Notes: generated by a model not told the origin, from the letters alone. Positions 27,667 to 37,500 are shown, counted from the stretch's first letter. The stretch: 64,000 bases of DNA from Salegentibacter sp. Hel_I_6 (GCF_000745315.1 NZ_JQNQ01000001.1:1364001-1428000), one strand, 5' to 3'. Made by a program: numbers and translations.

Positions 27667-29316
27667 TTGAAAAAAAAAACAGTATTTAAGCTAATTGCTA
27701 TTGTCTTCCCCGTTTTTGTAATTCTAGTGGTGGAAGTAATGCTCCGAGTATTTGGATATGGCGAAAATTATGAGCTTTTTCACAAGGTAATCTCTGAAAA
27801 TGACACCGAATATTATGAAATGAATTCTGATATTTCTAAAAAATATTTTAAGAATACAGGATTTAGTTCAGATAATCAATCAGATTTGTTCTTAAAGAAT
27901 AAATCTGATAGTACATTTAGAATTTTTGTTCAGGGGGCGTCCACAGTAGTAGGTTTTCCTTTTTATAAAAATGGTTCCTTTCCCAGGATACTGAAACATA
28001 GACTATCAAGAACTTTTCCTGACAAAAATATAGAAATAATAAACACGGGAATTACCGCAGTTAACTCTTATACATTATGGGATTTGACAGATAAAATAAT
28101 CGAACAAAAACCGGACCTCGTCATCATATATGCGGGACATAATGAATACTATGGAGCATTAGGTGCAGGATCTACTGTTTTCACAGGGAATCATCCATTC
28201 CTGGTAAGATTTTATTTAAAGTTAAAAAACTTACGTTTCTTTCAATTATTAGAAAATGCCTACTCCCAGATTTTTGAATCTGTAAATGATACTGGTTATA
28301 AAGTTGGAGAAACAACACTGATGGAGGTGATGGCCAGAGAACAGCAAATCCCTTATAATTCAGAAGTGTATCATGCTGGTATAAATCAATTTAAAAGCAA
28401 TTTAAAAAAAATCATATCGAAATATCAACACAACGATATCCCTGTGTTTATATCAACCTTGGTATCTAACGAGAAAGATACTCCACCTTTCATAAGTGAT
28501 GATTTTCCTGAAGATGATTTTGAACAGGCTTTAAAGAAAAATAAAACAATAGCTTCTAAAATTGCTGGGCATAATGCTAAAGCCGCTTACCAATTGGGCC
28601 AATTTTATATTAATAAGCAAGAGGATTCTGCAAAGAAATACTTCCATATTGCCAAAGAATTGGATTTACTAAGGTTTCGGGCTCCAGAAGAAATAAATAA
28701 TGCCATTATCGAAGTATCGAAGAATAAAAATGTACATCTGGTTGACACAAAGAAAGATTTTAGAACTAAATCCCAATTCGGAATTATTGATAATGAATTC
28801 ATGACAGAGCATGTGCATCCGAATGTAAAGGGTAATTTTATTATAGCTGATGGTATTTGTAACAAATTAAAAGAACTAAAATTTATAGGCAGTTGGGAAA
28901 ATTTTATTTCTTACGACGAGGCATTCCAGGACATTCCAATAACTCGTATAGATTCTATTAGGGGAAAATTTATTGTAGATGATTTAAAACAATCCTGGCC
29001 CTATGTTTTAGAAATGTCTGGAAGGAATCCGGTAAGAATGTATCATTCCATTCAGAATCCTACCTATGAAGAGAGAAAAGCAATCAGTCTTTATTCTGGT
29101 AAAGAAAAATGGGAAAATGTAATGAGACAGGCCTATCATACTTATAATAATGAAGGTGATTTTGAAAATGCTCTTCGAGTGGCGCAATCCTTAATTTCGG
29201 AATTCCCTGAACAGTCAAAGGTATACGAAATGGCCGGTAATATGTGTATGAAGATGGGTAAGGTTGACTATGCCCAATTTTATTTCGAGAAAGGGAATAA
29301 ACTAAAACGAAAGTAA
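27667..29316 (+). CDS. Membrane-anchored SGNH/GDSL-type hydrolase with C-terminal TPR-like region
   Basis: 549 aa from a TTG start at 27667. That start is needed to include the N-terminal membrane segment (KLIAIVFPVFVILVVEVML); the next ATG lies inside it. SGNH blocks are visible: FVQGASTVVGF with Ser92 as nucleophile, YAGHNEYYG with Asn159, and EHVHPNVKGN with His384 as catalytic base. A C-terminal region (about 480-545, NEGDFENALRVAQSLISEFP) looks like tetratricopeptide helices. Family members esterify or de-esterify glycans. It converges on the SxtJ gene with no gap between stops. TACTTTTG, a perfect -7 box, overlaps the TTG codon, so the start needs care. Confidence 0.8.
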   Translation: MKKKTVFKLIAIVFPVFVILVVEVMLRVFGYGENYELFHKVISENDTEYYEMNSDISKKYFKNTGFSSDNQSDLFLKNKSDSTFRIFVQGASTVVGFPFYKNGSFPRILKHRLSRTFPDKNIEIINTGITAVNSYTLWDLTDKIIEQKPDLVIIYAGHNEYYGALGAGSTVFTGNHPFLVRFYLKLKNLRFFQLLENAYSQIFESVNDTGYKVGETTLMEVMAREQQIPYNSEVYHAGINQFKSNLKKIISKYQHNDIPVFISTLVSNEKDTPPFISDDFPEDDFEQALKKNKTIASKIAGHNAKAAYQLGQFYINKQEDSAKKYFHIAKELDLLRFRAPEEINNAIIEVSKNKNVHLVDTKKDFRTKSQFGIIDNEFMTEHVHPNVKGNFIIADGICNKLKELKFIGSWENFISYDEAFQDIPITRIDSIRGKFIVDDLKQSWPYVLEMSGRNPVRMYHSIQNPTYEERKAISLYSGKEKWENVMRQAYHTYNNEGDFENALRVAQSLISEFPEQSKVYEMAGNMCMKMGKVDYAQFYFEKGNKLKRK

Positions 29317-29676
29317 TTACCAGGGTTTATTAATATCCTTACTGGTAAATAAATGATTCCTTTTGTAAAAATATGAATCCCCTAGCTGTTTTTTTGAAAT
29401 TTGATTTCCACCAAATAATTTTTGCAGAAAAGATAAAGGGACTAAGAAAAGATAAAAGCAAATGAACATTATAAAGTAGTTCATTACCAAACCCAAATAA
29501 TTAGAAAAACCGAACCATATTTGGGAGATAATCAACGCTACTTTTACTGAAATTATTGGAATTATAAGTAATGCTATTGATAAGTAAATGAGCCATATCT
29601 TTTGATATACCAAAAAACAAATTAGCACAGCTAAGGCTAAAACAATTATGGTTTCAAAGGCTTTTTCTAACTTCAC
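29317..29676 (-). CDS. SxtJ-family membrane protein
   Basis: 119 aa with about three hydrophobic segments (10-27, 30-50, 62-85) followed by a polar tail (GDSYFYKRNHLFTSKDINKPW). It is a member of the small SxtJ-like membrane family that accompanies NodU/CmcH carbamoyltransferases. It starts with GTG whose G is the last base of the upstream TAG stop (TAGTG), so it is translationally coupled to the DUF5989 gene. Its TAA touches the TAA of the convergent SGNH gene, forming TAATTA. Confidence 0.75.
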   Translation of the reverse strand: MKLEKAFETIIVLALAVLICFLVYQKIWLIYLSIALLIIPIISVKVALIISQIWFGFSNYLGLVMNYFIMFICFYLFLVPLSFLQKLFGGNQISKKQLGDSYFYKRNHLFTSKDINKPW

Positions 29677-29825
29677 TAAAAGAGGCTATAAATAAATGGA
29701 GCTAAAGCAGATCCATTTGTAATAAATATAAAACTTCCTAAAATCAAAAAAATTAACATTAATGGCACCAACCACCACTTTTTGCGTTCCTTTAAAAAAA
29801 GGAAAAATTCTTTTATAAACTCCAT
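29676..29825 (-). CDS. DUF5989-type small membrane protein
   Basis: A 49-aa ORF: MEFIKEFFLFLKERKKWW, then a single hydrophobic segment VPLMLIFLILGSFIFI, then TNGSALAPFIYSLF. The FLKERKKWWLxP and GSALAPFIY segments are the hallmark of DUF5989 proteins. It begins on the base after the carbamoyltransferase TAG (TAGATG) and overlaps the SxtJ gene start by one base. The three genes are therefore a strictly coupled cassette. The function of DUF5989 is unknown. Confidence 0.8.
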   Translation of the reverse strand: MEFIKEFFLFLKERKKWWLVPLMLIFLILGSFIFITNGSALAPFIYSLF

Positions 29826-31628
29826 CTACTTTACAATTAAATAATTCTCTATCACCAGTATATCCATCCCTGAGTTCATAAAACAAAGATAGGCATTTTC
29901 AGGAGTATTAACTATAGGTTCATCTTTAACATTGAAACTTGTGTTAATTATTACAGCATTTCCTGAACGTTTTTTATAAGCTTGAATTAAATTCCAAAAC
30001 CTTGGATTCATGCTTTTTTTCACAACTTGCACTCTGGCAGAAAAATCTATATGGGTAATCGCAGGCAACGTAGACTTAACTAAGTTTCGCTTTTTCTCAA
30101 GACTAAACCCATCAAAGTTATTTGGTAATTCATTTACCAGTGATTGTTTAAGTTCATTGGTAAACAACATATAATGAGATTGTTTTCCTGGTTCAAAATA
30201 AGTGGCATAATCTTCTTCACATACAGCTGGGGCAAAGGGTCTGAAACCTTCTCTAAATTTAATTTTTAAATTAAGTTTAGATTGCATATCTACATCAGTT
30301 GCATCTGCCAAAATACTTCTATTACCCAATGCTCTTGGACCAAATTCTGTTCTTCCCTGAAACCACCCGACCACTTTTTTTTCAGCGATGTAATTGGCGG
30401 TTATACTTAATAATTCTTCTGACGATTTAAAGTATTGAAAATTGCATTTATTTTTTCTTAGGATCCTTTCAATTTCGAGCCTGGAAAAATTAGGCCCCAA
30501 ATAATTATTAAAAGCTTCGTTCAAACCAGTAAATATCAAATCTGATTTAAGGTAATTTGTTACCAATGCAGCTCCTAATGCGCCTCCGGCATCTCCTGGA
30601 GCAGGTTGAATATAAATATCCTTGAAAATTTTCTGGTTATATAAAACAGAATTAGCAACACAATTAAGAGCAACACCTCCTGCCATGCATAAATAATTGG
30701 CCTTTGTTTGCTGTTTAACATGGTTTATTATCCTAACTAACACTTGTTCCAAAACTTTTTGAACCGCAAATGCTAAATCGGCATGGATTTGTATTAGTTT
30801 TTCATTGGGCTCCCTCTTTCTAAATCCGAATAAGCTTTCCCATTTTTTTGGATTTACCATCCTTAATCCCACTGGAAATTCAAAATAATCTCTATTCAAC
30901 TTAATTGAACCATCCTTTTTTATATCAATTAATTTTTCTTTTATAATCTCAATAAACTGTGCTACCCTATTAGATTGTATATTACTATAAGGAGCAAGCC
31001 CCATCATTTTGTATTCTCCTCTATTCACTTCAAATCCCAGGAAATAAGTAAATGAAGAATAAAATAAACCTATTGAATCTGGAAATTGTAATTCTTCTAA
31101 TACTTCAATACCCTTTTCACCGCACGCAATTCCATAAGATGTTGTAGCCCATTCCCCCACACCATCAACTGTTATAAAAGCACTTTTTTTAAATGGAGAA
31201 GTATAGAATGCACTGGCTATATGAGATAAATGATGCTCTGGAAAAACTATATCAATCTTTGAATTTTTAAAGTTTGTATCTATCTGCTTTAATTTTTTTC
31301 TTATAATTTGTTTAATAAAGAGTTTTTCCTTCAACCAAACAGGCATTGCTTTCACAAAAGATTTAAAACCTCTAGGTGCAAAAGCATAATAGGTTTCTAA
31401 AAGTCTTTCAAATTTTAAAAAGGGTTTATCATAAAATGCGATAACATCGATATCAGATAGATCAAATCCCGATTCATCAAGGCAAAATTTAATGGCTTCT
31501 TCAGGAAAAGAAGCGTCATTTTTAATTCTGGTAAATCGTTCTTCTTGAGCTGCGTATAAGACTTTTCCGTTCAAAATAATGGCAGCAGCCGAATCGTGAT
31601 AATATGCAGAGATACCAAGTATTTTCAT
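29826..31628 (-). CDS. NodU/CmcH-family O-carbamoyltransferase
   Basis: A 600-aa cytoplasmic enzyme of the carbamoyltransferase family (NodU, CmcH, TobZ). The N-terminal ASKHA-type domain includes MKILGISAYYHDSAAAII, AAQEERFTRIKND, PEHHLSHIASAFYTSPF, TVDGVGEWATTSYG and CMAGGVALNCVANS. The C-terminal domain includes GWFQGRTEFGPRALGNRSIL and INTSFNVKDEPIVNTPENA. It should transfer a carbamoyl group from carbamoyl-phosphate to a hydroxyl of a sugar or small molecule; the acceptor is not evident. It heads the cassette with the DUF5989 and SxtJ proteins and sits between a SusCD locus and GH9 genes, so a glycan acceptor is plausible. Confidence 0.92.
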   Translation of the reverse strand: MKILGISAYYHDSAAAIILNGKVLYAAQEERFTRIKNDASFPEEAIKFCLDESGFDLSDIDVIAFYDKPFLKFERLLETYYAFAPRGFKSFVKAMPVWLKEKLFIKQIIRKKLKQIDTNFKNSKIDIVFPEHHLSHIASAFYTSPFKKSAFITVDGVGEWATTSYGIACGEKGIEVLEELQFPDSIGLFYSSFTYFLGFEVNRGEYKMMGLAPYSNIQSNRVAQFIEIIKEKLIDIKKDGSIKLNRDYFEFPVGLRMVNPKKWESLFGFRKREPNEKLIQIHADLAFAVQKVLEQVLVRIINHVKQQTKANYLCMAGGVALNCVANSVLYNQKIFKDIYIQPAPGDAGGALGAALVTNYLKSDLIFTGLNEAFNNYLGPNFSRLEIERILRKNKCNFQYFKSSEELLSITANYIAEKKVVGWFQGRTEFGPRALGNRSILADATDVDMQSKLNLKIKFREGFRPFAPAVCEEDYATYFEPGKQSHYMLFTNELKQSLVNELPNNFDGFSLEKKRNLVKSTLPAITHIDFSARVQVVKKSMNPRFWNLIQAYKKRSGNAVIINTSFNVKDEPIVNTPENAYLCFMNSGMDILVIENYLIVK

Positions 31629-31702
31629 TTAAATTGAGCGGGCTGTTTTCTTAAAGTTAATTAAGTCGTATTCAAAGTTACTTATCTGGAGTTATTTAAA
31701 AT

Positions 31703-31739
31703 AAAAAAGGCTGCCTAATATTTCAAGACAACCTTTTTA
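31703..31739 (-). terminator. Terminator between SusD and carbamoyltransferase
   Basis: AAAAAGG-x-TG / CA-x-CCTTTTT imperfect stem with two single mismatches and A/T runs on both sides. On the minus strand it ends the SusCD transcript before the carbamoyltransferase gene. Confidence 0.6.
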
Positions 31740-31810
31740 CATAATCGAATTCCTTTGACTAATTCAGGAAAAAATTCGTTTTAAAAATTAATATTACATC
31801 AAAAACTTTC

Positions 31811-33742
31811 TTAATATCCAGGATTTTGATATGCATCCTTTTCAGCTTCACTCATATCCAAGTCGTCTAACTGGTTTATAGGAATTGGCCTTAAGTAATG
31901 AAAATCTTCAATAGTTCTGGTAAATGTTTCAGGATCATGGTCTGTCGCATCATTACCTCCAATAGTATAAGTGCCTGCAAGTTCAGCCCATGTTTGGGTG
32001 CGCACCAGGTCATACCATCTTATTTGCTCACCAAAATACTCTCTTGAGCGTTCTGCTAAAATATAGTAGATATCGAGATCCATTGGGGTTTCAGCTACCA
32101 ATTCATCACTAAAATCCTCATTTCTGTCCTCCTGTTCACCATTATCAAAACGCCATTTCCCAGCACGTGCACGGATAACATTGATTAAATCGTAAGCAGA
32201 ATAACTTCCAGACGCACCTTTTACTGCGGCTTCTGCAGCTACAAAGTAAAATTCAGAATACTTTGCTATAGGGAAAGGACGTGTTAAAGCTCCGTTTGGT
32301 TGCCCCAAACCACCTTGATTATCGGTACGGTAAGTTCCCAGCTTCCATAGACCTGGATAAAACCTTCTGTTGATTTCATTTGGGTTTATAACATAATCAG
32401 ATCTACCAGGGAGCTCTCCCCCTCCAATATTAGCACCGTTAACGTAATTTACATTTGGATTATATTCATCTAAGAATGAAATGACAGCATCGCCGGGTGC
32501 TATTTCCATACCATTCGCAGCGGTTAATGTTGGTTCTTGAACTCCACCTTTATCCCAGTTACCTCTATAACTACTTACAAAGGTACCATCATAACGAGAA
32601 TCCATATCTTTATTATCAAATGTCTCTGTAAGCACTTCCACTGTAGGAGCCATACGTGTCCAGGGTCTTCCATAGCTTTGAGATGCTTCACGTTGTACCG
32701 CAGCAACGCCATCAACACTCATTGTAGTATAGTTAGGTGTAACCATCCAAACTGCTGTATTGGCACTACCATCAGTCCCACTCCATCCTAAATCAGCTCC
32801 ATTATAAAGTTGACTTTCTTCTGTACGATCTGCATATAACATCCATTCGCTATTGCGATCATTAGATCCTAAATGTACATCGTAATAAAATTCTTGTAAA
32901 GAATAAGGCCCTGGATTTTCAATTCCTTCAACCGCCAAATTATAAGCTTCCTGAAAATAGTATGAAGCATCATTGCCATCAGGATCTGTTCTAGATGTTT
33001 CTGGATATGTTGGAATATTATTTGGATTCTCTAACCACCATGCATAAGTTAAATAGGCTTTCGCTAATTTCAACCTGGCTACATTTTGCGTAACAGTTCC
33101 TGTTAACCTGGGATTCACAGGAAGATTTTCAACGGCTGTAATTAAATCTGGAAATATGGCCTTAGTGTATACTTCAGGCACAGTGTTACGTACTGAAGTT
33201 CTTACTGCAGAATTATTAAATGCTAATTCTCCTGAACCTAAATCCAATGGCACACCCCCATATTGTTGAACTAATATAAAATAGTTGAAAGCACGGAAAA
33301 ATCTGGCTTCGGCAACTAAAGATTCATTAACTCCAACTGCTTCAGCATTTTCAATAATTCCATTGGCTGTATTAATAGCAGGAAATGCAGTATTCCAGGC
33401 AATACCGGTTACATATGTATCTGATTGGATAGGAGCACCCTGACCCGATAAATCTGGAGTTATAAAGTTATTATCAGCACTTTGGGCAAAGGTATATTCA
33501 TCGGTCCCGGTTTCCAAAGCACTATAATAATAGGCATGACCGTATAAGTACCTCATATTTTCATATAAAAAGGTTATTCCACCCTGGACACCTATTTCAG
33601 TTGTGAAAAAATCTGGAGTAAAAACACTCCTTGGTTTCTCTTGTAGTATATCTTCTGAACAAGATGCAAAACCTATGAGCAATACCATTGACAGCATCGC
33701 AAATAGTCTCATTTTAGATTTAATGTTTTTCATAATTTTCAT
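31811..33742 (-). CDS. RagB/SusD family lipoprotein of the xylan locus
   Basis: A 643-aa lipoprotein; the signal ends LLIGFAS-C with the Cys near residue 28. SusD-type features include ESLVAEARFFRAFNYFILV, VARLKLAKAYLTYAWWLE, FPIAKYSEFYFVAAEAAVKG, LINVIRARAGKWRF and LAERSREYFGEQIRWYDLVR. It is longer than the first SusD (487 aa), a sign of a different ligand. It lies 3 bases after the SusC stop, so the two are coupled. It should bind xylan-derived oligosaccharides on the cell surface, judging from the neighbouring enzymes. Confidence 0.93.
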   Translation of the reverse strand: MKIMKNIKSKMRLFAMLSMVLLIGFASCSEDILQEKPRSVFTPDFFTTEIGVQGGITFLYENMRYLYGHAYYYSALETGTDEYTFAQSADNNFITPDLSGQGAPIQSDTYVTGIAWNTAFPAINTANGIIENAEAVGVNESLVAEARFFRAFNYFILVQQYGGVPLDLGSGELAFNNSAVRTSVRNTVPEVYTKAIFPDLITAVENLPVNPRLTGTVTQNVARLKLAKAYLTYAWWLENPNNIPTYPETSRTDPDGNDASYYFQEAYNLAVEGIENPGPYSLQEFYYDVHLGSNDRNSEWMLYADRTEESQLYNGADLGWSGTDGSANTAVWMVTPNYTTMSVDGVAAVQREASQSYGRPWTRMAPTVEVLTETFDNKDMDSRYDGTFVSSYRGNWDKGGVQEPTLTAANGMEIAPGDAVISFLDEYNPNVNYVNGANIGGGELPGRSDYVINPNEINRRFYPGLWKLGTYRTDNQGGLGQPNGALTRPFPIAKYSEFYFVAAEAAVKGASGSYSAYDLINVIRARAGKWRFDNGEQEDRNEDFSDELVAETPMDLDIYYILAERSREYFGEQIRWYDLVRTQTWAELAGTYTIGGNDATDHDPETFTRTIEDFHYLRPIPINQLDDLDMSEAEKDAYQNPGY

Positions 33743-33745
33743 ATT

Positions 33746-36700
33746 TTAAAATGTAAGGTTTAATCCTAACAGATAATTTCGTGTTGAGGGCACATTTGCT
33801 CCTATTGTAGGAATTCCTGCGGAAACATTTCCGAGATCTCCTGTAGCAGTATTCCGATCTCCTTGCGTAGAGTTGGTAATCTCTGGATCTAAGCCAGATT
33901 CATCATGAAAAGGTGAAAAGAATACAAATGGATTCTGCGCAGAAGCATAAATACGTAAATTTTTTATCCCAATATCCCCAATGAAGTCCTGGTTGAAATT
34001 ATATCCTAAGGTTATGGACCTAATTTTCACATAGGAGGCGTCAAATAAACCTAAAGTACTTCCATATTTTTGATTATCGCCACTTTGTATTCCTCCAGGT
34101 GCGGGAAATCTGGCATCTGTATTGGTAGGTGTCCAATAATCCACATCAACATTATTTTGTCTTCCGGTTAGTAAATTTAAATAACCTGCAGATCCATACA
34201 GTGTGCTATAAACAAGTCCCCCGTTTTGGAAGGTTCCAACCATATTTAAATCAAAATTTTTATAAGCTAAACGCGTATTAAAACCACCTTGAAAATTGGG
34301 TGTAGGATCCTGTATAACTCTATCATCAGGATTGATCGCTCTAACCGGTGATCCGTCATCATTAAATTCTCCGGTGTATCTCACTCTTACCATTCCGGCG
34401 TTACCACCTGGCTCGTAAGTATCCAGATATTGAAAATCTGGGTCTGATTCATTCCAAAGCCCAATTTTTTCGTAATCATAGATTACGTTAATGGGTGAAC
34501 CAACAAACCAAAGCTGTCCTTCATTTCTAGTCTCTCCGGAAGCTAAAGAAACAATTTCATTTCTATTAGAATAAAGATTTAAACCAGCATCCCAAGTAAA
34601 ACCATCTGGATTATCTATAATAGTACCATTAAGGGTGATTTCGTAACCTTTATTTTGTGTTTCTCCAATATTACTGGTTACACTGCCTACCCCAGATGTT
34701 GCGGGAAGTCCCAAACCATATAATACATCATTAGTATTAGTAATATAATATTCTACAGAGCCGGATAAGCGATGGTTAAATAGCCTGAAATCCACTCCAT
34801 AATTGTAAGTTTCTGAAAACTCCCAGCCTAAATTAGGATTAGGTAACTGGTTCACAAAATAACCCGTAGCAAAGTTACTACCAAAGTTATAATTTCTTTG
34901 AGCTAACCTTCCTTGTGTAGAAAAAGGGGCTATTGCCTGGTTAGAGGTTTGCCCGTAACCCGCACGAAATTTCAAAACATTAACAGCATCAACATTTTCC
35001 ATAAAGGCTTCATTGGCAATATTCCACCCAGCGGAAACTGCAGGGTAAGTAACCCATTTTTTACCGGGTGCTAAACGAGATGAACCATCAGAACGTACTG
35101 TAGCAGTAAAGAGATAACGGTCATCATATTGATACATAACCCTACCCATATAAGACAGTAATCCGGTAGCTGAATAATTGGTTCCAAAACCCAGGATATC
35201 TTCAGTAAGAGCTGAATCTAAATTGTACCATAAGGATTGTTCGTCCGGTATATTTCGAACGGTTAAGCCTACATCATCATATTCGGTGTGCTGAGCTGAG
35301 AATAATCCTACAAAATTCACCTTATGTTTATCAGCGAAAGTTCTGTCAAAAAGTAATTGGTTCTCAACAACGTAATCTCTTGTATTAGAACTGTTGTAAC
35401 TTGCAGATGAAGGATTGTTGGGATTAAAGCTGAATACTCCCTGACCCGTAAAATTCCCATCTCTACTGGCACGGAAATTTAAACCGCCATTAATTCGAAA
35501 TTTCAATCCTTCAACCCAGGGTATTCTAACCTGAGCATACACGTTATTATAAGAACCATAATCTAATTGCTGATTTTTTCTCCCATCCCCAATTCGGTCT
35601 ATCTCATACCTGGTAGGAATCCAAAGATCGTCAGATTGAGTTTGAAGTCGAACGGGTGTTACGAAATTTCCATCTTCACCGTAAGGACTTAAAAGGGGTG
35701 ATGCAGCCAGTGCACCAAATACACCAACGACACTACTTGTTTTATTGAAGTTCATTACCGAATTTAAACCAAAACTGAATAAGGAACCAACTTCCTGATC
35801 AACCTGAGCTCTCAATGTAATCCTCTCAAAAGAATCATCGGGCACAACAGAAGTTTCTTTAAAGTATCCCATTCCTACATTATATGAACCTGATTCAGAA
35901 CCACCCCTCACACTAAAATCATGAGTAGTTTGAAGACCTGGACCATATAATAGGCTTTGCCAATCAGTATTATTTGCAGGGTCTTCATCTCCTGCTAAAT
36001 CATAAATAGGAACTCCATCATTATTAGCTGCAACATCAGCTCGCAATTGTGTTAATTGAGATCCACTCATCATAGGATACTTATTAAAAACTTCCTTTAC
36101 AGCATAGTATGTGTTATAAGAAAATGTTGCTTCTTGTCCTTCTCTTCCTGATTTTGTTGTTATAAGAATAACACCATTTGCCCCTCTGGAGCCATAAATT
36201 GCTGTTGCAGAAGCATCCTTAAGTATATCAAGACTTTCAATGTCATTCGAATTAATATCACTTAAACCTCCAGCAAAAGGAATACCATTAAGCACAACTA
36301 AAGGATCATTATTTCCTGAAAGCGAACGAACACCACGAATACGAACTTGTGGTGAGGCTCCAGGCCTGGTGCTAGTTGTTTGGATATTAACACCAGCTGC
36401 ACGACCTATAAGGGCTTCCTGGAAGTTTGCCGTTTTTACTTCATTCAATTCCTCTCCTTTTACCGAAACGACTGAACCTGTTACCGATTCTCTACTTTGC
36501 GTACCATACCCCACCACCACAACTTCACTAAGGGCTTGAGCATCATCTTGCATGGTTACATTTATTTCAGTTCTATCATTCACAGCAACCTGCTGTGCTT
36601 CATAGCCCATGAAACTAAATCGCAAAGTCGCGTCAGAAGGCACACCAGAAAGACTATAATTTCCATCAAAATCGGTCGTAGTTCCTTTATTAGTCCCATC

Positions 36701-36859
36701 TACAAAAACATTCACACCGGGTAGCGGCATAGTTCCATCTGTAACAGTCCCTGAGACTGTAATTTCCTGAGCATAGATTGATCCTGTTATCAATAAAAAA
36801 ACAGGGATCAAAAAACAATGTCTCATTTTTAAACAATAATTTGATAGTTTTTCTTTCAT
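33746..36859 (-). CDS. SusC/RagA TonB-dependent receptor of the xylan locus
   Basis: An intact 1037-aa outer-membrane receptor. The signal peptide could start at Met1 or Met12 (MRHCFLIPVFLLITGSIYAQ). A carboxypeptidase-like domain (about 33-110, VSGTVTDGTMPLPGVNVFVD) and VVVVGYGTQSRESVTG follow, the motif that is broken in the other SusC. Plug motifs are IRGVRSLSGNNDPLVVLNG and TAIYGSRGANGVILITTKSG, and the barrel ends NYLLGLNLTF. It imports oligosaccharides bound by SusD using TonB energy. Its promoter carries a LacI-type operator over the -33 box. Confidence 0.95.
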   Translation of the reverse strand: MKEKLSNYCLKMRHCFLIPVFLLITGSIYAQEITVSGTVTDGTMPLPGVNVFVDGTNKGTTTDFDGNYSLSGVPSDATLRFSFMGYEAQQVAVNDRTEINVTMQDDAQALSEVVVVGYGTQSRESVTGSVVSVKGEELNEVKTANFQEALIGRAAGVNIQTTSTRPGASPQVRIRGVRSLSGNNDPLVVLNGIPFAGGLSDINSNDIESLDILKDASATAIYGSRGANGVILITTKSGREGQEATFSYNTYYAVKEVFNKYPMMSGSQLTQLRADVAANNDGVPIYDLAGDEDPANNTDWQSLLYGPGLQTTHDFSVRGGSESGSYNVGMGYFKETSVVPDDSFERITLRAQVDQEVGSLFSFGLNSVMNFNKTSSVVGVFGALAASPLLSPYGEDGNFVTPVRLQTQSDDLWIPTRYEIDRIGDGRKNQQLDYGSYNNVYAQVRIPWVEGLKFRINGGLNFRASRDGNFTGQGVFSFNPNNPSSASYNSSNTRDYVVENQLLFDRTFADKHKVNFVGLFSAQHTEYDDVGLTVRNIPDEQSLWYNLDSALTEDILGFGTNYSATGLLSYMGRVMYQYDDRYLFTATVRSDGSSRLAPGKKWVTYPAVSAGWNIANEAFMENVDAVNVLKFRAGYGQTSNQAIAPFSTQGRLAQRNYNFGSNFATGYFVNQLPNPNLGWEFSETYNYGVDFRLFNHRLSGSVEYYITNTNDVLYGLGLPATSGVGSVTSNIGETQNKGYEITLNGTIIDNPDGFTWDAGLNLYSNRNEIVSLASGETRNEGQLWFVGSPINVIYDYEKIGLWNESDPDFQYLDTYEPGGNAGMVRVRYTGEFNDDGSPVRAINPDDRVIQDPTPNFQGGFNTRLAYKNFDLNMVGTFQNGGLVYSTLYGSAGYLNLLTGRQNNVDVDYWTPTNTDARFPAPGGIQSGDNQKYGSTLGLFDASYVKIRSITLGYNFNQDFIGDIGIKNLRIYASAQNPFVFFSPFHDESGLDPEITNSTQGDRNTATGDLGNVSAGIPTIGANVPSTRNYLLGLNLTF

Positions 36860-36934
36860 TTTCTCGAATATTTAATCATTTGCGTTTTAGTTTAGTTAAT
36901 CGATAAAAAACAGGTTTTAAATTTCTTAGAATGA

Positions 36935-36971
36935 TAAATATACAAGAATTCATGTTTTACGCAATCGTTTG
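36935..36971 (-). promoter_or_regulatory. Promoter and LacI-type operator of the xylan SusCD
   Basis: On the minus strand the -33 TTG (36964-36962) is followed by 19 bases and TATATTTA (36942-36935). The operator CAATCGTTTG (36962-36971, plus strand) covers the -33 box. The predicted start is near 36927, leaving a leader of about 70 bases. Confidence 0.65.
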
Positions 36972-37056
36972 TGTTAAAAAATCTCTAAATTTCTTTACAA
37001 AAACATAATGATCATTATTAAATAATTGATAATAAGGTATTTAAGTTTTTTACAAT

Positions 37057-37072
37057 CTACGAATACGATTGA
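37057..37072 (+). repeat. Direct repeat CTACGAATACGATTGA, copy 1
   Basis: Sixteen bases identical to 37761-37776; the next six differ at one position. It is intergenic, about 200 bases upstream of SusC. Confidence 0.6.
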
Positions 37073-37401
37073 ATTTTTAAACAATATGTTTAAATTTTAT
37101 ATGCTTTTTTTGAAATTCAGTAATCTCAGCCGCCTAAAAATACATATAACCAAAAAATACCCCCCTTTAAATCCATTTTTAAAAACGTAAATCGAGGTAT
37201 ATAATTGAAAGGAAAGATTATACGGTTTAGAAATTTAACCTTCCGATTTCCAGAACTTTAAAAGAACCAGACAATATAATTTTACATAGAACTTTGACCC
37301 TTTTAGCCCTAACAATTAAAAAAACTTTATCCCTTAAGAGCAACTCTGCATGATTTACCAATGAAGATAAATGATAGAAGTTCTCTTGAATTTCATCTTT
37401 C

Positions 37402-37500
37402 CTATTTCAAATTGGTTTTATATGCAATATCTATAAATCCAGTCTCCACCGGGCCCACTAAATTGCTCCGTAGCCCAGTTTCCGCAAAACCATACAATTA
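37402..37500 (-). pseudogene. Possible remnant of a coding sequence
   Basis: The minus strand reads YGFAETGLRSNLVGPVET then GFIDIAYKTNLK and a TAG, in a patch richer in GC than its surroundings. A stop precedes it and no start exists. I do not recognise the family. It may be the tail of a deleted gene. Confidence 0.25.
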
